A stretch of 64,000 bases of DNA. Origin: Conus ventricosus. Lineage: Eukaryota; Mollusca; Gastropoda; Neogastropoda; Conidae. This document shows positions 51,449 through 60,899 of this stretch, piece after piece. How positions within the stretch are numbered: position 1 is the first letter of the stretch; every line of letters starts with the position of its first letter. The stretch is from contig CM031600.1 of NCBI GenBank assembly GCA_018398815.1, positions 49,869,581 through 49,933,580 on the forward strand. Reading direction: 5' to 3'. A program made the position numbers and the translations under genes. Below the pieces are notes generated by a model. That model was given only the letters and a program-made list of their open reading frames with translations. It did no database searches and was not told the DNA's origin.

Positions 51449-51800
51449 ATGAACAAGATGACAGTGTTTTTTTGTCTGGATTGTGCTGTGTGTTCACCGA
51501 TTCAGGCGATAACATGGACGTGCAAAAAAGGCAGAGTAGGGGACAATGTGGTTAATGTCATTAGAGACTCTGGGTGCACTGGTGTCATGGTGAAGGAGTC
51601 CCTGGTTAAGAAGGGACAATTCACAGAAAAACACAGAGGTGTAGACAAATAGATGGAACGTAGCAGAATTCAAAACGGCACTGGTGTTCATTGATACACC
51701 ATTTATAGTGAAGTGTACAGGCTTTGGCTGTTCCGAAGCCGCCGTATGATTTGGTAATTGGAAACATCCAGGAGCACGTGGGTACGGAGACCCAGACCGG
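51449..51800 (+). pseudogene. Aspartic protease region of the nested retrotransposon
   Basis: The active-site loop reads IRDSGCTGVMV, with Asp-Ser-Gly at 51566-51574. This corresponds to the D-S/T-G of retropepsins. A later frame has YDLVIGN near 51745-51765, matching the family's second conserved strand. Frameshifted. Confidence 0.75.
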
Positions 51801-52017
51801 GATTTCTGTGTTGAATCAGGGAAAAGGAATCACGTGAGGGAAAACGCCTCAGGCAGTCAAACACTCCAGAAAGCATTGGAGCGTGTCCAGTGAGACCTAC
51901 CGCACTCACTTTGGGGCAGAACAAAAGGGCGATTACTCGCTCAGAAAACTGATTGGTTTTGCTCACAGAGGGCAGAAGAAAAAGGTTAAAGAGGGCACAA
52001 TCGGGTTTGAGATAAAG

Positions 52018-52295
52018 GATGGGTATTGTACCGAACTTTCTCTCACTTGAGTTCGGGGAAGACAAAAAGACAGATCGCTGTGCCTACGAAGCGCAGAAAG
52101 GCGGTGATGTTAGAAAAACATGTGACGTCAGCCTCGGGCCATCTCGGAAAGAAGGCCTCACAAAAGGCAGTGACGCAAGAGTACTACTGGCCCGGTATCC
52201 TTGGGGATATCAGGCGTTTCTGTGCGCATTGCAACACATGTCGCGCGGTACGACAACGTGGGTTAGAGAGTGAAGAAAGAGTGACGGGACCGTAG
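52018..52295 (+). pseudogene. Integrase N-terminal zinc finger (H2C2), truncated
   Basis: The frame 52026-52295 has His at 52119-52121 and 52140-52142 (HVTSASGHLG), then YYWPGILGDI and a CAHCNTC cluster at 52221-52241. This is the H2C2 finger that precedes the integrase core. No DDE core follows; the sequence passes into degenerate leader and the polypurine tract. Confidence 0.85.
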
Positions 52296-52680
52296 GCCAA
52301 AATAAAATGGTCGGGCGAAAAGCCGGGCACTGTAAATATGTATGGGTGCGTGGTCTTGTGCAGTGTCGCGTATGCGTGACGTGGCTGGCTGCGGGGCCCC
52401 GTGTATGAAGAGAAGGGAGAGAATTTCCGTAGAAACATAATGGTTATATGGCACACGACTTAGAGCTGGCGGAGATTTCAGATTTATGTTGATATTTGCT
52501 TGATAGTGTGTATGTATTGATTTTTTCTCTAATTTTTGTTGCAAGACAAATCTTGTGTGGGGTTCTCTGGTGTACGTAGGCTTATGAGAGGCCGATATTA
52601 GCAATTGGTTTAAATGGGAAAATTATGAGAGTTTCATTCCCTTGAATGTTAAGTTTTAGCCAAAGCAGGGCATTGTCTTC

Positions 52681-52694
52681 GAGTGGGGGGGAAA
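52681..52694 (+). promoter_or_regulatory. Polypurine tract
   Basis: A G-rich run GAGTGGGGGGGAAA lies two bases before the 3' LTR. It would prime plus-strand DNA synthesis. Confidence 0.75.
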
Positions 52695-52696
52695 TT

Positions 52697-53594
52697 TGTC
52701 AAGGAGCGTGAAACCTCTCACAAAAGGCATTAGACTCTTGGAGGCAAAGGGACGTTGTACGTAGTATACAAATAGGTAATAGACCAATTATAGGGAATAG
52801 GCCAATTAACCAGGGTGCCTTACCCATCGCACACGGCCGAACGGTGTGAAAGAAGGCCGACGTGGTCAGATGAGAACAAACCAGGAGAGGGAGAGAGAAG
52901 GCAGAGGAGAGAGAGAGAGAGAGGAGAGGAGTGAGCAGGACAGAGAAAAGGTCGAGAGAAACGTGGTCTGGGAGATAGAAGAGACAGCAAGGTCCCTTTG
53001 AGTTAAAGACAAGATGGAAGAGAAGAAAACTAAGTTTGAAGCCCAGAGGTGGGTGAAGATAGACAAACTGAAATTGAACCCAGAGGTGGGTGAAAGAGAC
53101 GAAGAAGAAGAGTTCTACGTCGAGATCCCAGAGACGACCACAAAGACCCAGTCCTGAAACCTGGAGCCAGTCAACCAAGGGCATCACCATCAAGCAGTGC
53201 TGAAGAAGACGTGAAGAGACTTTTTTCAAGAACTGTGGTGTGGTGTGAAAGCGTGGTTGTGTGTGTGAAAACCTGGCCAGGTAAGAAGTCATTTTATTAT
53301 AACCCGGGATTAGGATGTATTGATCTTTTATGTTTTGATATTTCATTGTGTGTGATTTGATTGTTCATGATTAATGATAAGTAGCATAGAAATTGTATTT
53401 CTTGTTCTCAGTCGTGTTAGGAAAAAACGAATTGCGTGACACCCATTCCCAGAGAGAGGTGAATGTTTGGTGCTCGCATGAGTGTGCATATGCGTGTATG
53501 AGTGCAAAGATAACCTGGTGTGTTAAGCCTGACTAATAATACATCAACTTAGTGCACTTAAGCAATACCATCACGATTTTCCCCGTCCTGGACA
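52697..53594 (+). repeat. 3' LTR
   Basis: 898 bp, starting TGTCAAGGAG and ending CTGGACA, followed by the GTTTC target duplication. It shows scattered substitutions and small indels relative to the 5' LTR. Confidence 0.95.
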
Positions 53595-53599
53595 GTTTC
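53595..53599. other. Target-site duplication GTTTC (right)
   Basis: Partner of 48956-48960. The viral reading frame continues in phase directly after it. Confidence 0.93.
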
Positions 53600-54287
53600 C
53601 TAAACTAGAACAACTGCGCAATGTAGAAGCAAATAATGCTGGCCAGTATGAATATAAAATAGTTCGAAAACCTGACAGCAAATGGCACTTAGAACCACAT
53701 TTAGAATGGGAAATAAAATTTGAATTCATAAGCCCATTTACATTTTTTAGCCGTCAAAAAGTTTCAGAAAAGCATTCAACTCTGGCCCTTTACATGTAAG
53801 TCTTATGCCGGACGACAATAGTCGGAAAGAGATTGAAATATCGCCGTATGGGAAAAAACAGTACATCCTCCACAGAAGAGAAACGGTTTTAAAGGAAGCT
53901 TCTACAAAATTACAGTTCTTTCCAAGCAGGAAATATAGGAGACACGTTCACAATGATATTTGAAATTTCTGTCTTTAAAGATGTGGCAGAGGGATGGGGT
54001 TGTGGGCGTTAGTGATGACCTTATAAAAGGAATTAATATTAGCTGGCAAAACTTAGACGTTAAACATCTTAAAGTTACCATCGTCGTTCTTCACAATGGT
54101 GAGGATATTAAAGTCATAACAACAAGCAGCAAAATCAATGTTGACTTAAATAGAAACAGTCTTACAGAACTGAATTGGATTAATCTTACACATTTAGGCC
54201 TCATAGGGTTTTATTATACTGAACAAGTTTTGACAGAGAGTATGATAAACATAATAACTGGATTAGATTAAATTCTGTTATAAAACT

Positions 54288-54897
54288 ATGGAACAGTTAA
54301 ACTTTATGATAAAAACCCCTCATTGTTCATTAATTTGTGGACAGACTGGTTGTGGGAAAACAATATTTATCCTCGACCTATTACAAACAGTTTATCGTTA
54401 TAATTTTGATCATATAGTAATTTTCTGCCCAACACTTAAATGGAACAAAGCATATCATGATAGAAGGTTTATATGGGCGGATGATGACATATATTTAATT
54501 GATCCCAGCAATAAGCTGAGCGAGTGTTTAGAACACTTTTATAAATTGTTTGAAGGAACGCAAACACTATTTATTATAGACGACTGTTCGGCAGAAAGAG
54601 ACATAGTTAAAAGAGAAACACTTTGTCAAAACTGGCTTTCAGTGGAAGACATGCTGGGATAAGTGTGGATTTTATGCCAAAAAATATAACTCCGTTTTAA
54701 AAGACTTTAGAGAACAGTTAGAGACTGTAGTTTTATTTCACATGAAAGACAGAGACGCATTTGATGAATGTATGCGCGAAAATGATGTTATTGAAAATGA
54801 TCAGGAAAAACGCAGGATTAAGCAAAAACTAAAATCTAAAAAATTTAGTAAATTAGTATTGAAAACGGATAACCCTACACAGTATGTTTGTTTGTAG
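54288..54897 (+). pseudogene. Packaging ATPase (FtsK/A32-like) of the viral element, frameshifted
   Basis: This ATPase would drive DNA into the capsid. The frame 54288-54662 has the Walker A loop GQTGCGKT near residues 18-25 and the Walker B segment LFIIDDC near residue 101. Frames then change twice around 54615-54700. The last part, with KDFREQLETVVLFHMKDRDAF, runs to the stop at 54895-54897. Total length of about 203 codons is normal for Maverick ATPases. It starts 17 bp after the preceding gene. The last codons lie inside the inverted repeat shared with the left end. The frameshifts fall in a region of otherwise good quality, so genuine decay is likely. Confidence 0.85.
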
Positions 54898-54993
54898 ATA
54901 ATCGTATTGTTTTGGTTATTGAAAGAGAATATGTGATGGATTATCATTTTTAATTCATTGTTGAAGTCTTACTTGCCAGAGAACAGGAAAATG
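54866..54993 (+). repeat. Inner inverted repeat holding the ATPase 3' end (right copy)
   Basis: Matches the reverse complement of 35677-35775. Homology ends at AGAGAACAGGAAAA, where the left copy runs on into its hairpin. Here unrelated sequence begins. Confidence 0.82.
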
Positions 54994-55244
54994 CCAATCC
55001 TAGGGCCACTTCGCCCGAAAACTGCTAAATAAAGATTGGCGCTCCTACTGGAGCGCTGGCTTGGCAGAGTACCAGTTCCTTCTGACGTAGAACTCCTAAA
55101 ATAATCCCTTCATTGATCGCTGGCAGATGACCTTTGACCGCTCCTACTAGAGCGCTGGCTTGACAGAGTGCCAAGTTCCCTCTCACTGCTTGGCTGCTCT
55201 AACAGAGGTGTTGGCGCTTTATTGATTTCTTCCCTTACAGCTGA
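54994..55244. other. Spacer with a diverged two-copy repeat, before the right hairpin
   Basis: GCTCCTACTGGAGCGCTGGC at about 55035 recurs with changes at about 55140, each followed by TTGRCAGAGT and a TTCC segment. This block separates the inner repeat from the terminal hairpin and has no counterpart at the left end. Confidence 0.6.
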
Positions 55245-55330
55245 AGAGAACGTAGAAACACGGATTCTGGAGTCAGCCGGTCGAAACTGGTTGAGACGGG
55301 TGAGCCAGAATCCGTGTTTCTACGTTCTCT
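55245..55330. repeat. Right terminal hairpin repeat
   Basis: The arms AGAGAACGTAGAAACACGG.. and their complement enclose a centre with GTCGAAACTGG. It pairs as the right TIR with 35601-35689 at roughly four in five positions and ends in GTTCTCT. Confidence 0.88.
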
Positions 55331-55335
55331 GGCCG
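55331..55335. other. Right target-site duplication GGCCG
   Basis: Partner of 35596-35600. The LINE ORF1 reading resumes right after it. Confidence 0.8.
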
Positions 55336-55985
55336 CCTTAAACAAAACTCGCCACGAAGGAGGATGTGAGACTGTTGAGAGACGAGATGGAGAGGCTAAG
55401 GGAGTCTATGACTCACAGAATAGAAAGTTTGGAGAGCACCGTTATGGACCTCCAAAATGACAAAGACAGACTGGAGTCTGAAGTTACAAAGGTGCGGGGA
55501 GAGAATTCGGAACTGAGGACCAAACTTGCCCAGATTTCCAAGGAGACCAGCAACCTGAGGTGTGAAGTGAATAACAACGAGCAGCACGGTCGCCTGTGGA
55601 ACGTGCTGGTGTACGGCATCAAAGAGCCACAGGGGGACGAGACAGTTCCAGATTGCATCAAGAAATGTGTCGATGTGTTTAACCCAAAAGCTAGGAGTTC
55701 CTGTGACAACAGCTGATGTGGAGATAGCCCACCGGTCGGGGAGGGTGGCCACGGGGGCTGGGAGACCACGCCCATCATTCTTTCGTTTCTTTTCGCGAAG
55801 AAAGAGGGGAGAAGTGCTGACCGCCCGCCGAAAATTAAAACAAACTGGAATCACTGTGGGAGAGAACCTGACACAAGCGAATTATAAACTACTAAAGAAA
55901 GCAAGTGCACATTCCGCAACCAGGGCCCCCTGGTCAACAAACAGAAAAAAAATTGACAAAACTGAAGAAGGGAAAAACATTGAAG
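55336..55985 (+). pseudogene. LINE ORF1, coiled-coil and RRM-like part, after the viral insertion
   Basis: The frame 55354-55716 begins ATKEDVRLLRDEMERL and forms a long heptad-type coiled coil to about 55560. The RRM-like domain follows (HGRLWNVLVYGIKE). A frameshift near 55680 leads to ADVEIAHRSGR, FRFFSRRKRGEVLTARRKL and a C-terminal NYKLLKKASAHS segment. This architecture is that of L1/Tx1-like ORF1 RNA-binding proteins. Its N terminus is the fragment at 35406-35595. Confidence 0.83.
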
Positions 55986-55995
55986 AAAGACACAA

Positions 55996-56062
55996 ACATG
56001 ATATTGTTTTTCCTTTTTTTTTGCAAAGGAAATGGGGAAATGCAAAAACAAACCCGGGGCCC
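55996..56062 (+). other. 2A-like NPGP segment at the start of a lost ORF2
   Basis: The plus frame reads IVFPFFLQRKWGNAKTNPGP with NPGP at 56051-56062. 2A-like peptides near the start of ORF2 are known from several invertebrate LINEs. The consensus acidic residue upstream of NPGP is changed here, and the ORF2 body that should follow is not readable. Confidence 0.5.
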
Positions 56063-59000
56063 CTTAACCGTTTTTTTCCACTTTGGATGTAGTGGGGGTT
56101 GGGTGGGGCTGGGGGTGGGGGGCCTTGAAGGAAACTTTCCCATCTGTTTTTTTTAAAAAAACCCCAGGTACCCTTTTTCCTCACCCCACATATTCGAAAC
56201 CCCCCCCCCTCCCCCACCCCCCCCCCCCCCCCCCGGCCCCCTCGTTTCATTTTTGGAGACTGTCCTCACGGGTGGGTTCTGTCCTTCCTCCTCCCCTCCT
56301 CTCCCCCCTTCTCTCTCCCTTTTTCTCCCCTCTCTCTCTCCCTCTTCTCTCTTGGTTTTTTCCCCGGGGCCATCCCCCCCCCCCCCCCCCTCCCCTCTCT
56401 TTTTTCTTTTCCCCCCTTTTCCTCCCCCCTTTTTTTTCCTCCCCCCCCTTCCCCGCCCCTCTTTTTTTCGGTTTTCCTGTCAAAAGGTTCCCCCAACCCC
56501 CCACACATAATAACAGTAAGTTTAGACGCTCAGATAAAAAGGGGGCATTTTTCTGTTCTAAACCCTTTGAGGGCCTTTTCATTTATCATCCTATTTTTTT
56601 TTCAACTTTTTTTATTTTAAACCCATGGTTTTTGTAAAAAAAAAAAAAAGAAAATAAAAATTTGCCGGGGAGGAAAATTTTTTTCCCTGAGGGGAAGATA
56701 CACATATATCCCCCGGGGGGGGTCTCGCGCCCGGGGGCGCATTTCCCCCAAATTTCAAAAACATTTTTCCCCTTCTAAACCTTTCTTTTTAAAACCCCCC
56801 CCCCCCCCCCCCCCTCCCTCCGCCCCCCCAAAAACCCCCTTTTCTTCCTAAAACCTGCATTTTTTTTCCCCCCAGCCCCCAATCATGACAATTTTTGTCA
56901 ACAAAAAAAACAAAAAAAGATTTTTTAAACCCTTCTTCCTTTTTTTGTGATTCCCCTTTTCTTTTTTAAAAGTTTCCCTTTTGCTGATAAAAAATGGACA
57001 GTGGCTTTTTGGTTATGCGAAATGACTCCCCAGAGGGATCCCCAAATGGGGAATATCATTGTATAGAAAAGGGGATAGAAAAATTTGGGGTAATACAGTT
57101 TTATTGACGGGTAAAGTTTTTTGGGGCCCTTTCTCTGGGATAGTGATGAAATAAAATGTTAATGTATAAACGGATGGAAAGGGAGGGGGGGAGGGTTAAA
57201 GAATTAAATTTGGCGAGGTATTATTAGTTGATTGAAATGCTGAGGGGTTGATGTGAAATATATTTTTTAAAATTTAAAGTATGCCCCGGAATTGGAAAGG
57301 GGAAGGAAATTGATGGGGATTTTTGATGAATTATTTGGCGAGGTTTATTAATTTTGATTAAATGATCCCGAGGGGGATGTCATACAACGTTGAGGGGAGA
57401 AAACCCATTGACAAGGCGTGTACCTAAGATTTTAAAGTTTAATTGAAAAAAGGCCGATCGATGTTTAAAAATAGACCATTTGTATAAAGTAAGGGTGGGA
57501 AAATTTAGATGATGAAAAAGGAAAGCAAATGGTAAATATTTTTGAGAGGGCGGTTGACTAAAAATTATAACACGGATTTTTTAAAAATGTTGACGGGTTT
57601 TTATTAAAATGGTGACGCTGATCAATAAAAGATTTGAAAGCAAAATTTATTGGGGAAACTTGCCCCGGTGATACGGAAAGAAGGGGTAAAATGTTGATTA
57701 AAGTTGATTAGAGAGGTTGAGGGTTAAATCCCGGACAGATTACTTTAATCGGTGAAGTTGATTGTGATGTTGAAAGAGAATTTTTATTGGGCCGAAGCTG
57801 ATTGATGAGTTAAAGTTGAAAGATTGTTTAATTTTGATTTGGTGAAGTTAACGGCTGTGCAAAAAAAATTTTGCCCTTTTTATAAACCGTGAAATTTCAA
57901 AAACTATAAAAACTTTGAAAAAAATGTTGTAACACACCCCCGCAAACCACACACACACTTTTCTTTTCTGCCCCCAGCAAAAAGAAAAAACTGCAGAAAG
58001 ATTCCCGGTTAAAACCCCACCCCCCCCTTTTTTCATGAGCCCGGTGCTTTCCCCTCCCGGGTTAATAGTTTCGATTGTTGTTGTTGATGTTTTTTTAATG
58101 TGGTTGGGTTTTTAATAGAGAAGGGGAAGGTTTAACTTTGACAGATTACGTTAATTGGTATTTTTTCATTGTGATGTTTGATAGAGCCCCATTTGGGGTG
58201 TGGATGGGCGACATTGATGGGGTTTGACTTTTTGGGAAATTTTTATGGTTTTCAGAGAGATAAGATTGACTTTTTAAAGAAACCCGTGCAGTCCCCTTGA
58301 TTGATTTCAAAAAAAAAAAAAAAAACCTTCGCAAAAAATTTAAAAAATCATGGGGGGCGCGCGCGCAAAAATCCACCTTCCAACAGAAAGGGACGCAGAG
58401 ACACTCCCCCCTTAAGATCCGCACTTTTGTTTTCAGAATTTGTGCTTTCTTTTTTTCTTTTTTTTTTTTTTCCCCCCCGTGGTTTAAATTTTTGGTACAT
58501 TTTGGGTTTTTTTTTAAATTTTAGCATGTATGGGGGGGTTGGGGTATTTCCCGGTTTTTTTGGGGGTGGGGGTGGGTTGGGGTTGTGTGGGGGGTTTTTT
58601 TAAAACACATGGAAAAAAGTTAAGCAAAAACCCCACATTTTATGCAAAAGGGCAAATATAAACAAATTTTAAAAGAAAGCAACCTCAAGTAAAACAAAAA
58701 GGGGCTTTTTCCATGAAAATAAGACACTGTCCCATTCCCGAAACAATAGAAATTTTGTTCAATGTTTGAAAATTCAACTGCAAAAAGGGAACAAAGAATG
58801 GGACCATTTTTTAACAAAAACATGGCATGGTTAAGTTTTAAAATAACAATTTTATCCAGTTTTATGCCGGAAAAATTTAATTTTTTGGGAGGGAAAAAAA
58901 CAATGAAAAAATTTTTCCAAAATAGCATAACACAAACAAAAAAACAATACCGGGGTAACCCCCCCTGTAAAATTTATGCTGCCCAATCCTTTGTCTCATC

Positions 59001-59753
59001 CCTCCAATGGTCCCTCCGATCTGCTGAAAGGTGATCTCTTTCCCCCTTTCCCCAACAATGCTGCTTCCATTCCTGGGGATTTTGCAGAGGGGGGGGCCAT
59101 TTCCCCTAATTTGACGGCCAACAAGTCCCATAGATTTCTCCACGGGTTGGGCCGGGCTCATTTGGGAGGGCCCTGGTAATGTTGTCAACCCCCCTCTTGC
59201 TGGAGGTTTCTTTGACTGCTCTTGAACGATGAGGGCCCGGGGAAATTTTCCCCTCCATGAAAACAGGTCCCTTTTGGCTAGGGTGGTCGTCAAAAAAAGG
59301 CAAAAACAGCTGCTGGGAGTACCTCCCCCGTGTAGCGTTTTCCCTGTCAAGTTGCCACGAAAGGGCCAAACCCGGGCCCTCTTGCATTTGTGTGAGATCC
59401 CTCCCCAACCCCCATTACGAAACCTCCCGCCGAAAGGTACCGTTTGTTTGATGTTCCCCTTTCAGCATAGGCCCGTTTGGGGTGCCTCCATACTCTCGCT
59501 CTGCCATCCCCGTAAAAATGCAGTAAAGAAGCGCTTTCATCCCGACCCAGTGGGGAAACTTCCCCCAGTTCCTTAGGGTTTCCCGTGGGTTTTCGGCAAG
59601 GGCACCAGGTCAAACGAATCTTATAATTTTCCGAAGGGGGAAAAAGGGGGAAAGGAGCTGGGGAAATGGGGGCGGGGGAAAGGGGGGGGGGGGGGGGGAC
59701 GGAGCTGGGGAAACGGGAGCGGGAGGGTGCGGGGGGGGGGGGGGGGGGGGGGT

Positions 59754-59811
<58 letters not shown>

Positions 59812-60890
59812 GGGGGGGGGAACGGAGCGGGGGAACCGAGCGGGGAAATAATAATAAATATGGTAAGGGGTTTTTTGTGGGTAAAATAATGATTTCCCCC
59901 TGAGGTTAAACTTTAAAAGTGTGTGTGTGTGGGGTCATCATCTTTGAATTTTTAAAGTCTTTTTTTCACCCAAAGGTGGGTAAAGACAAAATAAATTTTC
60001 AGTAAAAACAAATAAAATAATAGTAAATTTTAAAAAAAAATAAATTTAAAAGAAAGAAAAAAATTGATTAAAATAAAATAATAGATAAAAAAACAAAAAA
60101 GGATAGAATAAAAAAAGGAAAAAGTGTGTGGGTGTGTGTGTGGGGGGGGGGGGGGGGAGGGGGAGGGAAAGTTTTCAAATGGATGGGTTTTTATTGGGGT
60201 TTTTGGGGATGGTGTAAGTTTTCCCCTTTTTTTTTTTAATAGTGGAATAAAAATGTCCCTCACCCCTTTTTTCTGTCCCCCTCACGGAAATTTAAACAAT
60301 TCTAATTTTAAAATTTAAAAGATCTGATACATAAAAAAGTTTTCTATAGATTTGGGCTGCCAAAACAATTCAAGTTTGCGGTCCCCCAGGGCCCCCCAGC
60401 CCTGAAAGCCATCCCCGGAAAGCCACCGGGAAAAATTTTGATCCCGTAAAACTTGAGTTTTTGGTTTTTAAAAAAATTTAAATTCATACTGCATAGACAA
60501 TTCAGACTGTTTAAATACTTAAATCTAAAATAAAAAGGTAACAAAATTAACAAAAATTTGGTCACTAAGAAAATCCCTAATCTTTGGGAAAAAATTTTTA
60601 AGCTGAAAGTCATTTACCAATTTTTCAAGGGATAATGCCATAAATACAGCACGCCCCCTAAAGTTTTAGTAATTATGCTTTAATTTCAGGACATGTAAGG
60701 AGTAAATGGCTTTATAGTAATCTGTTTCCACTTATAAAATTTTTTAAAATCTTAGAAAATTTTGTTCTAAAAGCATTTAGCGAAGTTTAAACATCAAAGT
60801 TTTAATATGTCGGATTTGTATTACTAAGATCGGGTCAAAGTAAATTTGAATCTGCGATAGGTTCTTTAACCCTTTTTATAACCATTTTGT
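56063..60890. other. Low-complexity, low-quality stretch without recognisable genes
   Basis: This is a succession of long C, G, T and A runs separated by short mixed sequence. C- and T-rich blocks (56190-56500), C runs (56795-56820) and long G runs (59680-59820, 60140-60160) give proline- or glycine-rich frames that are not genes. A weak TTGATGATTAAAG-type repeat recurs between 57160 and 58260. Confidence 0.6.
59680..59820 (+). repeat. G-rich tract with GGAGCTGGGGAAACGGGAG units
   Basis: Interrupted G runs of up to about 50 bases. The GGAGCTGGGAA core is the complement of the CTTCCCAGCTCCG unit at 62810-63620, so the two blocks belong to the same minisatellite family in opposite orientation. 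Confidence 0.75.
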
Positions 60891-60899
60891 GAAATATTG

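Larger units (their letters stand above)
48961..53594 (+). mobile_element. Gmr1-like Ty3/Gypsy LTR retrotransposon with internal deletion
   Basis: Two LTRs (895 and 898 bp) begin TGTCAAGGAG and end CTGGACA. Between them are a PBS, gag, a protease motif, an integrase zinc finger and a polypurine tract. SCAN-like gag and a protease followed closely by the integrase zinc finger fit the Gmr1 group, in which integrase precedes reverse transcriptase. Integrase core, reverse transcriptase and RNase H are missing. The whole element is 4.63 kb and non-autonomous. The LTRs differ at a few percent of positions, so the insertion is fairly young. Confidence 0.9.
48774..54271 (+). pseudogene. Unidentified viral protein gene, split by the LTR retrotransposon
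   Basis: The 5' part (48774-48960) starts at ATG 48774, 15 bp after the penton-like stop. It reads SRGPEEQGVTLAPVRC onward to the insertion point. The 3' part resumes at 53600, in frame after one GTTTC copy is discounted, and runs with at least one later frameshift (near 53800-53950) to 54271, 17 bp before the ATPase. Total coding length is about 286 codons. The late segment 53960-54271 is rich in alternating hydrophobic residues, consistent with a beta-rich structural protein. No family is named. Confidence 0.65.
35601..55330. mobile_element. Maverick/Polinton or adintovirus-like endogenous DNA virus element, 19.7 kb
   Basis: Boundaries come from the GGCCG duplications and matching ends (AGAGAAC at the left, GTTCTCT at the right). 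Gene content in order: a minus-strand 127-residue protein, plus-strand RVE integrase, minus-strand family-B polymerase, a plus-strand charged protein, a minus-strand capsid-related candidate, and plus-strand penton-like protein, unknown protein and packaging ATPase. Integrase plus protein-primed-type PolB plus packaging ATPase defines Mavericks. No adenain-like protease was recognised. Subtracting the nested LTR element and one of its target duplications leaves about 15.1 kb, within the family's usual size. Several genes are broken, so this copy is judged inactive. Confidence 0.88.

Noticed and set aside
52699..53346. 215-codon minus-strand frame in the 3' LTR (and 49130-49456 in the 5' LTR)
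   Set aside because: It lies entirely in non-coding LTR sequence, antisense to the element.
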